A stretch of 64,000 nucleotides of DNA from Paenibacillus sp. ACRRX (GTDB lineage: Bacteria > Bacillota > Bacilli > Paenibacillales > Paenibacillaceae): contig NZ_JAKRNK010000003.1 in assembly GCF_022346885.1 (NCBI RefSeq), positions 186,001-250,000 on the forward strand. Reading direction: 5' to 3'. Position 1 is the stretch's first letter. Every line of letters starts with the position of its first letter. A program made the translations under genes and the position numbers. Shown piece after piece: positions 37,632-46,948 of the stretch. The notes beneath the pieces are model-generated. The model worked only from the letters and a program-made list of their open reading frames with translations. It had not been told where the DNA came from and did not search any database.

Positions 37632-39116
37632 TTATTTCTTGGTTGCTTTCCAAGCATCCAATTGTGTTTGCATTTCAGCTTGAACTTTATCAAGACCAGC
37701 AGCTTTGAATTTCTCAACTGCTTTAGAAATGTAAACCTTAGGATCAACAGAACCAGTATATAAGGATGCAAAGAACTCTTCTTTAACGTTTTGCAGAGCA
37801 GCAAGCTCTGTTTTTACGTTATCTGCATTAAAGTAGAATCCGAGTAATGGGGCATTTTTTGCAGCATCATTAAATTTTGCAAATTGCTCCCACTTGTCTT
37901 TCGGGTCAGTAGGCAACTTGTCTAGAATAAAGAAGTTACCTAATGTAAATCCAGGCAAATCGTAACCTTCAGTTTTTGCTGGCAAGTATTCAACAGTTGA
38001 ATCGTCGATACGTTTGTAATGCTCTCCTTCAATACCGTTGTTAACTAGATTGCGGAGGTATTTGTCAGAGTTAAGCAAGTTAAGGAATTTCATTGCTTGC
38101 TCAGGGTATTTGGAATTAGCAGAAATCGCATGCATGGAACCTGTTACAGACCAGTTGTAAACATACGGTTCTGTGTAAGGTACAGAGACAACTGGGTAAC
38201 CCAATGTTTGGGACCATTGATTGTCAGCAAATGGTTGTGTATCAGGCATGTCAACAAGCCATTTACCTGTTTTCATCTCATCGCCATTTTGCGCTGTAGC
38301 TGCATCTTTCTTTACATAACCCTTTTTATAATAATCGTGCATTGTCTCAAAACTCTTCATCATATCTGGTTGTTCAAGAACATTAACGATCTTTAACTCT
38401 TGAGTATCAGATAAAGAAACACCAAGTGGCAAGTTTTCATTTACCAAATCATAAGGTACGCCAAACTTAAATTGTTTATCAGCTGAGAGTGGGTACAAAC
38501 CTGGTTCACCAGCTTTTACTTTTTCAAGCAATGGCTCAAGATCTTGTAATGTTTTTACGCTGTTAATGTCAAGATTGTACTTGTCGACAAATTTTTTATT
38601 AAAACGGAATACTTTTTGTGCTGGAAGCTCTTTATTAACTGGAATGGCAAAGGTTTTACCCTCCACTTTAGCTCCTTCAAGGAAAGATGGATGCACAAGT
38701 TTTTTAATGTCTTGGCCATATTTATCCAACAGCTCATCCATTTGATAGAAAGCGCCTTTTTTAGAGTTGGATACATAGTCGAATGCCCAAGATGACGTGA
38801 AAGCGATATCATAAGGTTCACCAGAAGCAGCGATTACGCCCATCTTTTGGTTGTAATCACCCCAGTCGAACATTTTCATTTTGATCGTAACACCGATTTT
38901 TTCTTTTGTGTACTCGCTGACTTTTTCCATAACTTTGTCTACGTCTTTTTGCGGAGTACCTATTGAGTACCAAATCAGTTCAACCGGTTTTTCCGGTGTA
39001 CCTACTTCCGCACCAGATCCTGCTTCATTTTTGTTGCCTCCGCATCCAGTAAGAACGAGTGAAGCGACCATAACGAGGCAAAAAGTCATCATAAGCCATT
39101 TTTTTGCTTTTGCCAT
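37632..39116 (-). CDS. Extracellular solute-binding lipoprotein, LplA-like
   Basis: 494 residues. Lipoprotein signal with lipobox LTGC (Cys near 25). The protein is of the LplA/YtcQ group common in Paenibacillus, including a C-terminal part of DUF3502 type (FYFNADNVKTELAALQNVKEEF). It would capture an oligosaccharide outside the membrane for the two permeases encoded upstream. The context of GH125 and GH38 downstream suggests alpha-manno-oligosaccharides. AAAAGGGG before ATG. Confidence 0.9.
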   Translation of the reverse strand: MAKAKKWLMMTFCLVMVASLVLTGCGGNKNEAGSGAEVGTPEKPVELIWYSIGTPQKDVDKVMEKVSEYTKEKIGVTIKMKMFDWGDYNQKMGVIAASGEPYDIAFTSSWAFDYVSNSKKGAFYQMDELLDKYGQDIKKLVHPSFLEGAKVEGKTFAIPVNKELPAQKVFRFNKKFVDKYNLDINSVKTLQDLEPLLEKVKAGEPGLYPLSADKQFKFGVPYDLVNENLPLGVSLSDTQELKIVNVLEQPDMMKSFETMHDYYKKGYVKKDAATAQNGDEMKTGKWLVDMPDTQPFADNQWSQTLGYPVVSVPYTEPYVYNWSVTGSMHAISANSKYPEQAMKFLNLLNSDKYLRNLVNNGIEGEHYKRIDDSTVEYLPAKTEGYDLPGFTLGNFFILDKLPTDPKDKWEQFAKFNDAAKNAPLLGFYFNADNVKTELAALQNVKEEFFASLYTGSVDPKVYISKAVEKFKAAGLDKVQAEMQTQLDAWKATKK

Positions 39117-39168
39117 TTTGTTTCATCCCCTTTTGTAAAATGAGCATGCTGTTGATGATTTATTATTT

Positions 39169-39200
39169 CCGGAGGCTGCCTTCATTAGACAGCCTGCCGG
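39169..39200 (-). repeat. Hairpin between permease and binding-protein genes
   Basis: CCGGAGGCTG (39169-39178) pairs with CAGCCTGCCGG (39190-39200) with one bulge. No T-tract follows on the minus strand, so it is more likely an mRNA processing or 5'-protecting element for the binding-protein message than a terminator. Confidence 0.5.
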
Positions 39201-39215
39201 CTATAACCATAACAA

Positions 39216-40133
39216 TTATTCTTTTACAGCACCAATCGTTAAACCTTGTACGAAATAACGTTGGAAGAACGGATATGCACATGCAATTGGCACGGTGGCC
39301 AACACAACGAGTGCCATTCGTGTAGCTTCCTGCGGCAGTGTACGTAACAGTTCGAGCGATTGGCCCGAAGTACTGAGTTGTGCATTGCTAAGCAAGAACT
39401 GCATACTGTTTTCGATCCGCATCAACATCGATTGAAGCGGTACGAGTGCTGGATTGTCGATATACAGCAAGGCGTTAAACCAGTCATTCCAGAAGCCGAG
39501 TGTTGCAAACAATCCAATTGTTGCAATACCTGGCAGCGAAATCGGAAGGACGATGGTAAAGAAAGCTCGAAGCTCACCTGCACCGTCAATCTTAGCTGAT
39601 TCGATAATAGCATCTGGCACCGTTGTGTTATAAAACGTTCTCAGGATGAGGACATAGAACGCATTCATGATCAACGGCAATATCAAAGCCCATACCGTGT
39701 CTTTTAAGTGCAGTACTTGTGTAACAACCATGTAGGTTGGAACAAGACCGCCATTAAACAACATCGTAAAGAACGCGATAAAGGAGAAGAAATTCCGATA
39801 CGTAAAGTTCTTACGAGATATTGCATAGGCATATAGAGCAATAACGATCAAACTGATTAGTGTACCTACAATTGTAATCATGATGGTAACGCCATATGAT
39901 CGAAGCAATTGGTCGCCAGCTTTGAAGATGTATTCATAAGCGGCGAAGCTCCATTCTTCAGGCCAGAAGGCGTAACCATTCTTATTCAGCGATGCTTCGC
40001 TTGTCAGCGAGATGATAATAACAAAGATGAATGGAAACACACACAGGAGTGCAAAGCCACCTGCTATGATATTAAACAGTACATTCAACCCTGGTGAGAG
40101 ATGGTGAGCGTCGCGATGTTTTTTTGTGCGCAA
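39216..40133 (-). CDS. Carbohydrate ABC transporter permease, LplC/YtcP type
   Basis: 305 residues, about six membrane segments. Family hallmark DAIIESAKIDGAGELRAFFTIVLP is the ATPase-docking loop, and the C-terminus QRYFVQGLTIGAVKE is nearly invariant in LplC/YtcP proteins. Starts at TTG (40133) with GGGGGG seven bases before it; no in-frame ATG is better placed. Partner of the LplB-like permease 17 bases upstream. No ATPase gene in the operon. Confidence 0.92.
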   Translation of the reverse strand: MRTKKHRDAHHLSPGLNVLFNIIAGGFALLCVFPFIFVIIISLTSEASLNKNGYAFWPEEWSFAAYEYIFKAGDQLLRSYGVTIMITIVGTLISLIVIALYAYAISRKNFTYRNFFSFIAFFTMLFNGGLVPTYMVVTQVLHLKDTVWALILPLIMNAFYVLILRTFYNTTVPDAIIESAKIDGAGELRAFFTIVLPISLPGIATIGLFATLGFWNDWFNALLYIDNPALVPLQSMLMRIENSMQFLLSNAQLSTSGQSLELLRTLPQEATRMALVVLATVPIACAYPFFQRYFVQGLTIGAVKE

Positions 40134-40150
40134 GGTCAGTCCCCCCTAAT

Positions 40151-41089
40151 TTAGAACAACGCGTTGTCTTTGTTGAATTTGCGTACAATCCAGTTCGATG
40201 TCATAACGAGAACGAATCCTACAAGCGATTGATACAAACCAGCCGCCGTACTCATTGAAATCTCGCCAGTTGCTTTCAAACCGCGATATACATAAGTGTC
40301 GATAACGTTGGTAACCGCGTACAACGGTCCAGAATCACGTGGAATTTGGTAGAAGAGACCAAAGTCCGCATAGAAGATACGGCCGATTGCGAGCAGCGTC
40401 AGAATCGTAATCAACGGTGTGATAAATGGAAGTGTAATGTTGCGAATCTGCTGCCATTTGTTAGCGCCGTCAATCATTGCTGCTTCGTAGTACGTTTTAT
40501 CGATACCAACGATCGCCGCCAAGTAGACAACGCTGGAGTAACCGATACCCTTCCACATGTTCAGGAAGACGAGAATGTAAGGCCAGTAAGTCGTATCCGA
40601 ATACCATGACACCGGATCTTTGCCCATCCAAGTAAGTACCTGGTTCATAACGCCTTTATCCACGCTCAAGAAGCTGAATGTGAAGTAACCGACGATAACC
40701 CAGGACAAGAAGTAAGGTAAGAACATCCCGGTTTGATACACTTTTGCAAGTCGTTTGTTAACGATCTCACTTAAGATAATGGCCATCCCTACAGCAAAGA
40801 TCAGGCCGAGCACGATAAACACAACGTTGTACAAGATCGTGTTCCTTGTAATGACATAAGCGTCATTCGTGCTGAATAAATATTCAAAGTTCTTAAATCC
40901 TACCCACTCGCTCTGCTGGAGACTCGCCAAGAAGCCGTCACGGCTAAAGCGGTAGTCCTTGAAAGCGATAACAGTACCGAACATCGGAAGGTAAGAGAAG
41001 AACAAAAACCATAATGCCCCTGGCAGAACCATAATCAAGAAGATTCGGTTTTGGTTGATGTTCCTTAAGATGTTCTTGATGGTTTGCAT
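40151..41089 (-). CDS. Carbohydrate ABC transporter permease, LplB/YteP type
   Basis: 312 residues, six membrane segments, beginning with the typical FLIMVLPGALWFLFFSYLPMFG. Docking loop YYEAAMIDGANKWQQIRNITLP and C-terminal WIVRKFNKDNALF are standard for LplB/YteP. First gene of the leftward transporter-hydrolase operon; GGGGGATG lies before ATG. A cre-like site with one mismatch and a TTGACT -35-like hexamer are 60-85 bases upstream. Confidence 0.92.
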   Translation of the reverse strand: MQTIKNILRNINQNRIFLIMVLPGALWFLFFSYLPMFGTVIAFKDYRFSRDGFLASLQQSEWVGFKNFEYLFSTNDAYVITRNTILYNVVFIVLGLIFAVGMAIILSEIVNKRLAKVYQTGMFLPYFLSWVIVGYFTFSFLSVDKGVMNQVLTWMGKDPVSWYSDTTYWPYILVFLNMWKGIGYSSVVYLAAIVGIDKTYYEAAMIDGANKWQQIRNITLPFITPLITILTLLAIGRIFYADFGLFYQIPRDSGPLYAVTNVIDTYVYRGLKATGEISMSTAAGLYQSLVGFVLVMTSNWIVRKFNKDNALF

Positions 41090-41150
41090 CCGATCATCCC
41101 CCGTTGCTTTGTTTGCAATTGTTTGCTTGGTGTACTCTTAGAGTATCCGA

Positions 41151-41173
41151 AATAAATCGCTTTCAACAGTCAA
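41151..41173 (-). promoter_or_regulatory. cre-like site next to a -35 hexamer of the mannoside transporter operon
   Basis: Minus-strand TTGAAAGCGATTTATT (41166-41151) matches the cre consensus except one position, immediately downstream of TTGACT (41173-41168). The matching -10 is not clear. CcpA bound here would block transcription. Confidence 0.4.
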
Positions 41174-41203
41174 TAAACTTTAGATTTGGTGTACAAAATA
41201 AAG

Positions 41204-41254
41204 AAAGGGCTTACACACGGTGCATTTGGTAGATGCAGACCATGGAAGCCCTTT
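41204..41254 (-). terminator. Terminator of the response-regulator gene
   Basis: AAAGGGCTT (41204-41212) pairs with AAGCCCTTT (41246-41254), with inner TGCAT/ATGCA, followed on the minus strand by CTTTATTTTG. Confidence 0.7.
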
Positions 41255-41289
41255 ACTATATTGGACAACTAACGGAAAATTATACCCTG

Positions 41290-42846
41290 TTAATGTATTT
41301 CCCGGTATTCCTTGGGAGATATGCCGACGTACTTCTTAAATTGCTTATAGAAATAACTTTTGTCCCAATATCCTACCTTTTCAGCAATGTCGGTCATCCG
41401 ATAATTGGTTTCAATCAACATTTGCTTAGCCATCTTGATACGGGTCTTATTCAAATAATCCGAAAACGTGCACTGCACTTCTTTCTGGAACAGTTGGCCC
41501 AAATAAACAGGATTAATATTGTACACCTGGCTTAACGTCTTGAGCGATAATTCTTCCGCATAACGGTCATCGATATGCTGAAGCACCTGTTTAACGACCG
41601 GTGACATATCCTGCGGCTGATTAAGCAGGTCTATCAGCTTCACAGCTGCTTGCTCTAGATGCTCCTTCAGTGCCTGAATGGACTGAATCCGGTATACAGC
41701 ATCAAACCAATCCTGCTCCCCCTCGGATGCGTGCAAGGCTTCATCATTTATCGACTGCTTCCATGCAATGAGCAGCTCTACCGCAAAGTTGCGAATGTCG
41801 CGCGGCTCAGCGCCTTCAACCACGCGCAAACGTTCAAAGTCGTCATCCAGCAGCCGATGAATGCCTTCTTTGTCCTTCGCGTATAACAGCTTCACATACG
41901 GATTAATGTCCGGCTGCACCGAAGAAGGACGTGAAGAACGGTAATTTAACGTTTCCTCATAATCAATGATGCTATCCTCATCTTTAACCAGATGGTAAGG
42001 CTGGACCTGTTTGGCATGGGAGTAGCTGACGGATGCCAGTGCATAACCCGATTGGACGCTGCCAGTTGTCACCTGCAGCGCTGTATCGTGCTGTTTCTCC
42101 ATATCCAACTTCCAGAGAATTAATCGTTCTGCAATCAAAGTCTTGTCAGCAAGCTGATTCAGACCTATGACTAAGGCGATCTCGCCGTCCCATTCCCGAA
42201 TACAATATCCCTCGGCGAACTCTTTTACAAACGCTTGTGCACCCTTAGCCAGCTTCTCCTGCTGCTTGAGATCCATATCCAATTCCAAGCCGTTATCGCT
42301 TTCCGTTCGAATCAGGATCGTCCAATAATAAGGATGGACAAAGCGGATGCCAAGCAATTCTGCCCGCTGCTGCAGCTCTTCCAAATGAATCTGGTCTCTT
42401 ATCCAGCGATAAAGGACATTATCGCGCAAAATGTCACGATTATGCTGCTCCGCTTGCTTATGCGAAAGCGTCTGATCCAGTTTCTGTACTGTCGTTTCCA
42501 GCGTAGAGCAGAATTCCTCCAAATTGATCGGCTTCAGCAAATAATTTTCAACACCGAGCTTGATGCCTTCCTTAACATATACAAACTCATTGTAACCGCT
42601 CAATATTATAAATCTGGTCTGTGGATGCAATCCCTTGACCTTCTCGATTAATTGAAGCCCCGTCATCTTCGGCATCATAATATCTGTAACAACCAGATCC
42701 ACGGGCCTCTCCTGAAGCTGCTTCCACGCTTCTTCCCCATTTTCGGCTTGTCCGACAATGGTAAGACCATAATCATTCCACTCTAGAATAGACTGCAATC
42801 CCTCTATAATGAACGGTTCATCATCCACTAGAAACACATCATACAT
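41290..42846 (-). CDS. YesN-type response regulator with AraC DNA-binding domain
   Basis: 518 residues. N-terminal receiver domain with acidic pocket DDEPF and phospho-acceptor Asp in VTDIMMPKMTG (near 55), a 250-residue middle region, and two C-terminal AraC helix-turn-helix motifs (LKTLSQVYNINPVYLGQLFQ; MTDIAEKVGYWDKSYFYKQF). Start set at ATG 42846 with GGGGGG upstream rather than 42861. Encoded 45 bases after its kinase. Probable activator of the divergent-standing mannoside transporter operon, whose promoter lies 200 bases beyond its stop. Confidence 0.93.
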   Translation of the reverse strand: MYDVFLVDDEPFIIEGLQSILEWNDYGLTIVGQAENGEEAWKQLQERPVDLVVTDIMMPKMTGLQLIEKVKGLHPQTRFIILSGYNEFVYVKEGIKLGVENYLLKPINLEEFCSTLETTVQKLDQTLSHKQAEQHNRDILRDNVLYRWIRDQIHLEELQQRAELLGIRFVHPYYWTILIRTESDNGLELDMDLKQQEKLAKGAQAFVKEFAEGYCIREWDGEIALVIGLNQLADKTLIAERLILWKLDMEKQHDTALQVTTGSVQSGYALASVSYSHAKQVQPYHLVKDEDSIIDYEETLNYRSSRPSSVQPDINPYVKLLYAKDKEGIHRLLDDDFERLRVVEGAEPRDIRNFAVELLIAWKQSINDEALHASEGEQDWFDAVYRIQSIQALKEHLEQAAVKLIDLLNQPQDMSPVVKQVLQHIDDRYAEELSLKTLSQVYNINPVYLGQLFQKEVQCTFSDYLNKTRIKMAKQMLIETNYRMTDIAEKVGYWDKSYFYKQFKKYVGISPKEYREIH

Positions 42847-42891
42847 ATCGTATCCCCCCATCGTTGGTGCCTTCCGCCTCCGACATCAGCC

Positions 42892-44799
42892 TTATTGAAG
42901 CGGTACGCGCAGCGTAACGACAGTGCCCGAATTCACGACGCTGTCAATGGTCAAGCCTGCTTGTTCTCCATATAATATTTTAAGACGATCATGCACATTT
43001 TTTAATCCTAAAGAACCATGATCGGTTAATTCAGGATGATTCAGATCGTTTTGAATCTGCTGCAAGCGTTCAGGCGGTATGCCTTTCCCGTTGTCTGACA
43101 CGGAGATGACGAGACAATTGTCTGCTTTTACCGCCTCGATCAGTATGTGGTTGTCCGTCCTTTCCAGACCAAGGCCATGTACCAAATAGTTTTCAATGAT
43201 AGGCTGAACAGATAACTTCATAATATTGTAGCCGCCCAGATGCTCATCCATCCGAATGGTGTATTGCAGCTTATCTCGGTATCGCAAACGTGTTAGTTCC
43301 AGATAACGCTTACTATTTTCAATTTCTTCATACAGTAAAATCATCGTTTTGTCCTTGACCATGTGTCTGAAAATAGAGGCCAAATTGTATATCATGTCCC
43401 CTACATCGTGTGCTCCCTTAGACACAGCCCGCATCCGAATAACTTCAAGTGTATTATACAGAAAATGCGGCTTGATTTGTGCTTGCAGCGCAATCAACTC
43501 AGCATGCTTCTGTTTCAGCTCTGACTTGTAAAAACGATTAATGTACTGCTTTAAGTCCTCACACATCCGGTTAAAGCTCTGAGCGATAAGTCCCAACTCA
43601 TCTTCTTGATTGACAGGTATCCTCGTTTCCAGATTGCCATCCTGTACTTTCTTCATTGCCATGACAATGGACTGTGTCCGGCGGGAAAGATGGATGACAG
43701 AAAAATAGGTCAAGGACACAACCGCAATAATGATAAGCGCTGTCACGAACATGATGGTGTTACGCAGCCCTGACAGATGAGAGGTAATACTCTCTTGCGG
43801 AAGCAAGGCGATTACCGTCAAGCCCAACTTGTTCATTTGAGACATGTTTACATATGTTGTACCATACCCATCAAGCTTAATGGGTTCAGAATTGTTGCGG
43901 TCTTTAGCAAATACTTTGCCGGCGTTCTGTTCAAAACGCTTCATGTCCCATGTCTTTGAATAGTAGATCATCTGGCCATCACCATTCATCACCGCGTATT
44001 GAGCTTCCCGCTGCTCGTAGTCGATGTTACGCTCAATACCACTCGTATTAAAATCGATACTAATCTCACCGGCGGTCATAAGTGTCTCTTTGTTATTTAT
44101 ACGGTTATTGATCGTTACAAATGTGCGTTCAGAGGTTACCGCTACCCCACCTGTATCACTTATCTTGTTATTACTTATGCTTTCCTCTACAGTAGCATAC
44201 CCTCTCAAATCAAACACATTGCTCGGGGTATCGGTTAAGGTGTTTGGCTGTTTAATTGGAGACTTTCCAATTCCCACGTACCTGTCAACGATAAATTCAG
44301 GTGTCTCCTGACCAGGCCCTTTCCACTCATACAACTTCGGATCCCCTTTACCACTAAACATATAAGCAAAATGCTGTTTTTGACTATACAATATGATGTT
44401 GCGGATGTCGGAATCTTTCAAAAATTGGTTGGCATAAAAATCCCTGAAATCCCTTGTATAAAAACTGTTACTCTTGCTATATGCGTCTAGACGAAATTTC
44501 AAATAATTCTCATAGCTGTGCTCCAGTAAATAGATCGTATCTTCAATCAATGTATTATCCTGGTACAACTGCTGCATCATGGCTTGCATGATCTCACTCT
44601 TCTGATCGAAGTAACGATTAATGGTATCAACTGTACGCTGTTGTTCCATGACTGCCGTGTTGATATCTTTACGCGCATAAAATTGATAAGCAAACACTGA
44701 CAAGGTCACTAGCGATACAACCGCAATTAAAGAATAAATAACAATAAGCTTATTAAATAGTTTGCGCTTGAAGTACCTTTGATAGAAATGTCTGAACAT
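42892..44799 (-). CDS. YesM-type sensor histidine kinase
   Basis: 635 residues. Membrane segment at 18-38, an extracellular sensor of about 300 residues, a second segment near 345-365, HAMP domain, then the His_kinase/HATPase_c module with phospho-acceptor His in IKPHFLYNTLEVIRM and ATP-binding boxes VQPIIENYLVHG, SVSDNGKGIP and GSLGLKNVHDRL. Typical for kinases that sense extracellular glycans or their binding proteins and activate YesN partners. AAAGGAAAAGG precedes ATG. A consensus cre site lies 43 bases upstream. Confidence 0.94.
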   Translation of the reverse strand: MFRHFYQRYFKRKLFNKLIVIYSLIAVVSLVTLSVFAYQFYARKDINTAVMEQQRTVDTINRYFDQKSEIMQAMMQQLYQDNTLIEDTIYLLEHSYENYLKFRLDAYSKSNSFYTRDFRDFYANQFLKDSDIRNIILYSQKQHFAYMFSGKGDPKLYEWKGPGQETPEFIVDRYVGIGKSPIKQPNTLTDTPSNVFDLRGYATVEESISNNKISDTGGVAVTSERTFVTINNRINNKETLMTAGEISIDFNTSGIERNIDYEQREAQYAVMNGDGQMIYYSKTWDMKRFEQNAGKVFAKDRNNSEPIKLDGYGTTYVNMSQMNKLGLTVIALLPQESITSHLSGLRNTIMFVTALIIIAVVSLTYFSVIHLSRRTQSIVMAMKKVQDGNLETRIPVNQEDELGLIAQSFNRMCEDLKQYINRFYKSELKQKHAELIALQAQIKPHFLYNTLEVIRMRAVSKGAHDVGDMIYNLASIFRHMVKDKTMILLYEEIENSKRYLELTRLRYRDKLQYTIRMDEHLGGYNIMKLSVQPIIENYLVHGLGLERTDNHILIEAVKADNCLVISVSDNGKGIPPERLQQIQNDLNHPELTDHGSLGLKNVHDRLKILYGEQAGLTIDSVVNSGTVVTLRVPLQ

Positions 44800-44841
44800 G
44801 ATCCTTTTCCTTTCATCTACTGCATTCAGATACCTTTTCTA

Positions 44842-44856
44842 TTGTAAACGTAATCT
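44842..44856. promoter_or_regulatory. Consensus cre site upstream of yesM
   Basis: TTGTAAACGTAATCT matches WTGNAANCGNWNNCW at every defined position, 43 bases before the kinase start, and overlaps a TACAAT -10-like hexamer on the minus strand. This would put the two-component system under CcpA repression. Confidence 0.6.
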
Positions 44857-44936
44857 ATATCTTCGTATAGGTTCGCAACCTCGATAATATTACATTCCTT
44901 ATTTTACCTTATTTTGTGAATATACTGCTTCGTACA

Positions 44937-44977
44937 AATAAAAGAGGCAGGTGCCGAAACGATATCGGTCTGCCTCT
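44937..44977 (-). terminator. Terminator of the OsmC-family gene
   Basis: AGAGGCAG (44943-44950) pairs with CTGCCTCT (44970-44977); inner CGAAACGATATCG adds pairing. TTTTATTTG follows on the minus strand. Confidence 0.85.
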
Positions 44978-45063
44978 CCCTAGTATATCCCAATTATGCG
45001 AGTTCCCCTCTTCTATTGAAGAACCCATCATACAATATTAATACGCCTTAATAATATGCCAAC

Positions 45064-45531
45064 CTACACAAGGTAAAGCTCTTTATCCTTGCTCACATTT
45101 TCCCCTATCCTATCTTGATGCTGACGCGGCACCTGCGGTGAAGAAGTCTGATCTACAAATCGAATGTTAATCTCTGAACTGACGGTACGCAGCAGCTTGC
45201 TGCCATACCGGACGGCTTGAAACATCTCAACACGCGCAGCATAGGCAATACCTTCTGTACGTAAATAAAAGGTCAGTTGCTGAATATGATTGTATTCATC
45301 CAAAGCATCCTCTACTTCAATACCAAGATGCTGAATGGTCCATCCCTGTTTATCTGCGTATTGTTGAATGGAGCGCCCTAGACAGGAAGCAAGTCCTAGC
45401 ATCCATAGTTCTGAAGGACGAAATCCAGCATCATCATCTTCGCTGACCGTTCTTTGATCGATCATGATACTGTGTGTATGCGCCACTCCCAGATGCTGAT
45501 CAAGCTTGACTCTTCTAAGTGATACTTGCAT
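45064..45531 (-). CDS. OsmC-family protein
   Basis: 155 residues. OsmC/Ohr fold inferred from the N-terminal strands, FRPSELWMLGLASCLGRSIQQYADKQG (helix with the conserved Cys), and YAARVEMFQAV. The family's second, peroxidatic/resolving Cys position reads SKLLRTVSSEINI with no cysteine, so classical peroxidase activity is doubtful. GGGAGG before ATG. Monocistronic. Confidence 0.82.
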   Translation of the reverse strand: MQVSLRRVKLDQHLGVAHTHSIMIDQRTVSEDDDAGFRPSELWMLGLASCLGRSIQQYADKQGWTIQHLGIEVEDALDEYNHIQQLTFYLRTEGIAYAARVEMFQAVRYGSKLLRTVSSEINIRFVDQTSSPQVPRQHQDRIGENVSKDKELYLV

Positions 45532-45757
45532 GGCAATATGCCTCCCTGTTCATCGATTATAACGATTTCCAGTGTTCAGATAGTTTAAGCGCCACTATCA
45601 AGGCTTATTACCCATCGCACCAAGGAAACAAACGTAAAACAGGCCCTTATCCATAAGGATAGTGACTCTGTTCACAAATCTGTCTTATATCGGCGCGAAA
45701 TACGTATCGTCCTCATCCTAGAACAGCTGAAGGAATACATTTCCTATGCCTAATCCT

Positions 45758-45786
45758 TTGACAAGGTTACAACTTTGTAAGATAAT
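45758..45786 (+). promoter_or_regulatory. Promoter of the NlpC/P60 gene
   Basis: Consensus -35 TTGACA (45758-45763), exact 17-base spacer, -10 GATAAT (45781-45786). The roughly 130-base leader that follows contains a TGGTA/TACCA hairpin but no recognised riboswitch. Confidence 0.7.
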
Positions 45787-45927
45787 TTTTATAAATTACA
45801 ATTCTGTCATAAATGGTTCTCCCAGACTATTGGTAGATTTACCATTGATATGGTAGGATCGTGTATGTCGACAGAACGTCGCACACTACATAACACAGAT
45901 GGCAGACAACTATTAGGAGGCGATGTT

Positions 45928-46809
45928 TTGAAGGTTGCAGTACGAGCTGCTCTTATTGCGAGCGCTGTTTTTGGATGCATGCTCTTGTCGGACGGCGCGC
46001 TCGGCACAAAAGCTTACGCGGATACAAGCGCAAAAAATATTTCGATGACAATCAATAATAATACGGTTCAGTTTTCTGGAACAGTTCCAATTCTGGAAGG
46101 CGGAGAGAACCTTTACGTTCCCCTTCGTGCATTTGCAGATCAAATGAATTATGACCTGGAATGGTCTACTATAGATGAGGATCACTTGGAGATTACGATT
46201 ACCGACGGCAGTAAGAAGCTTCGCTTTCGTACCGGCGACAGCCAAGTATTAGTGGATGGACAAGCTGTCCAAATGGGAGATGGACCGTGGTCTTACCAGA
46301 ACAATACGTATATTCCGTTTCGTTTTCTAATTGATCAGATGAATCTGCAATATAAGTGGGACTCTTCTTTAACGAAGTCCCTTCCATCTGTAAGTCGTTA
46401 CAAGGAGGTGCCTGAAGTTACAACAAGTTCAGTGGCGCCTACTACTAAAACGAATAAAATCCTAAACTCGGCATACAGCTATCTCGGTGTACCTTATGTA
46501 TGGGGCGGTACTTCACCTAACGGTTTCGATTGTTCTGGATTCGTTAATTACGTATTCCGCAAGAATGGCACAGCATTACCACGCACGGCGCATGATATTT
46601 ATAAATCATTGGGCACATTGATGAAGAATCCACAAAAAGGAGATCTTGTCTTCTTCTCTTCTGGAGGAAGTCGGATCACTCACGTTGGAATCTATGTCGG
46701 CGACAATAAGTTCATTGAAGCAAATTCGGGTTCTGCTCGAAGTGTCAAAGTATCCAGCATGGGTTCCAATTGGGCGCAGAAAACATACGTTGGCGCCAAG
46801 CGTGCTTAG
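45928..46809 (+). CDS. Secreted NlpC/P60 peptidoglycan endopeptidase with copper-amine-oxidase-like domain
   Basis: 293 residues from a TTG start at 45928 (AGGAGG seven bases before; the ORF extension upstream lacks a site). Signal peptide VRAALIASAVFGCMLL. Mature part: a copper amine oxidase N-terminal-like domain (about 35-150; YVPLRAFADQMNYDLEW, YIPFRFLIDQMNLQYKW) that usually acts as wall or surface adaptor, then NlpC/P60 with catalytic Cys in NGFDCSGFVNYVF, His in RITHVGIYVGD and polar third residue in FIEANSG. It cleaves gamma-D-Glu-type bonds in wall peptides. Converges on the VanW gene. Confidence 0.9.
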   Translation: MKVAVRAALIASAVFGCMLLSDGALGTKAYADTSAKNISMTINNNTVQFSGTVPILEGGENLYVPLRAFADQMNYDLEWSTIDEDHLEITITDGSKKLRFRTGDSQVLVDGQAVQMGDGPWSYQNNTYIPFRFLIDQMNLQYKWDSSLTKSLPSVSRYKEVPEVTTSSVAPTTKTNKILNSAYSYLGVPYVWGGTSPNGFDCSGFVNYVFRKNGTALPRTAHDIYKSLGTLMKNPQKGDLVFFSSGGSRITHVGIYVGDNKFIEANSGSARSVKVSSMGSNWAQKTYVGAKRA

Positions 46810-46948
46810 TAATTAGAAGAAGGACTGATGGACTGATCTTTGTCAGCCAGTTCTATTCGGTCATCATTATGAAAATCCACACGTCCTACCCGTAACATGA
46901 CATCGTATGATTCCACTATGAATCGTTACCCGAATATCTTACCCTATA

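Noticed and set aside
45787-45927. Possible c-di-AMP (ydaO) riboswitch before the NlpC/P60 gene
   Set aside because: Such riboswitches often precede wall hydrolases, but the leader is too short (about 130 bases) and lacks the conserved motifs.
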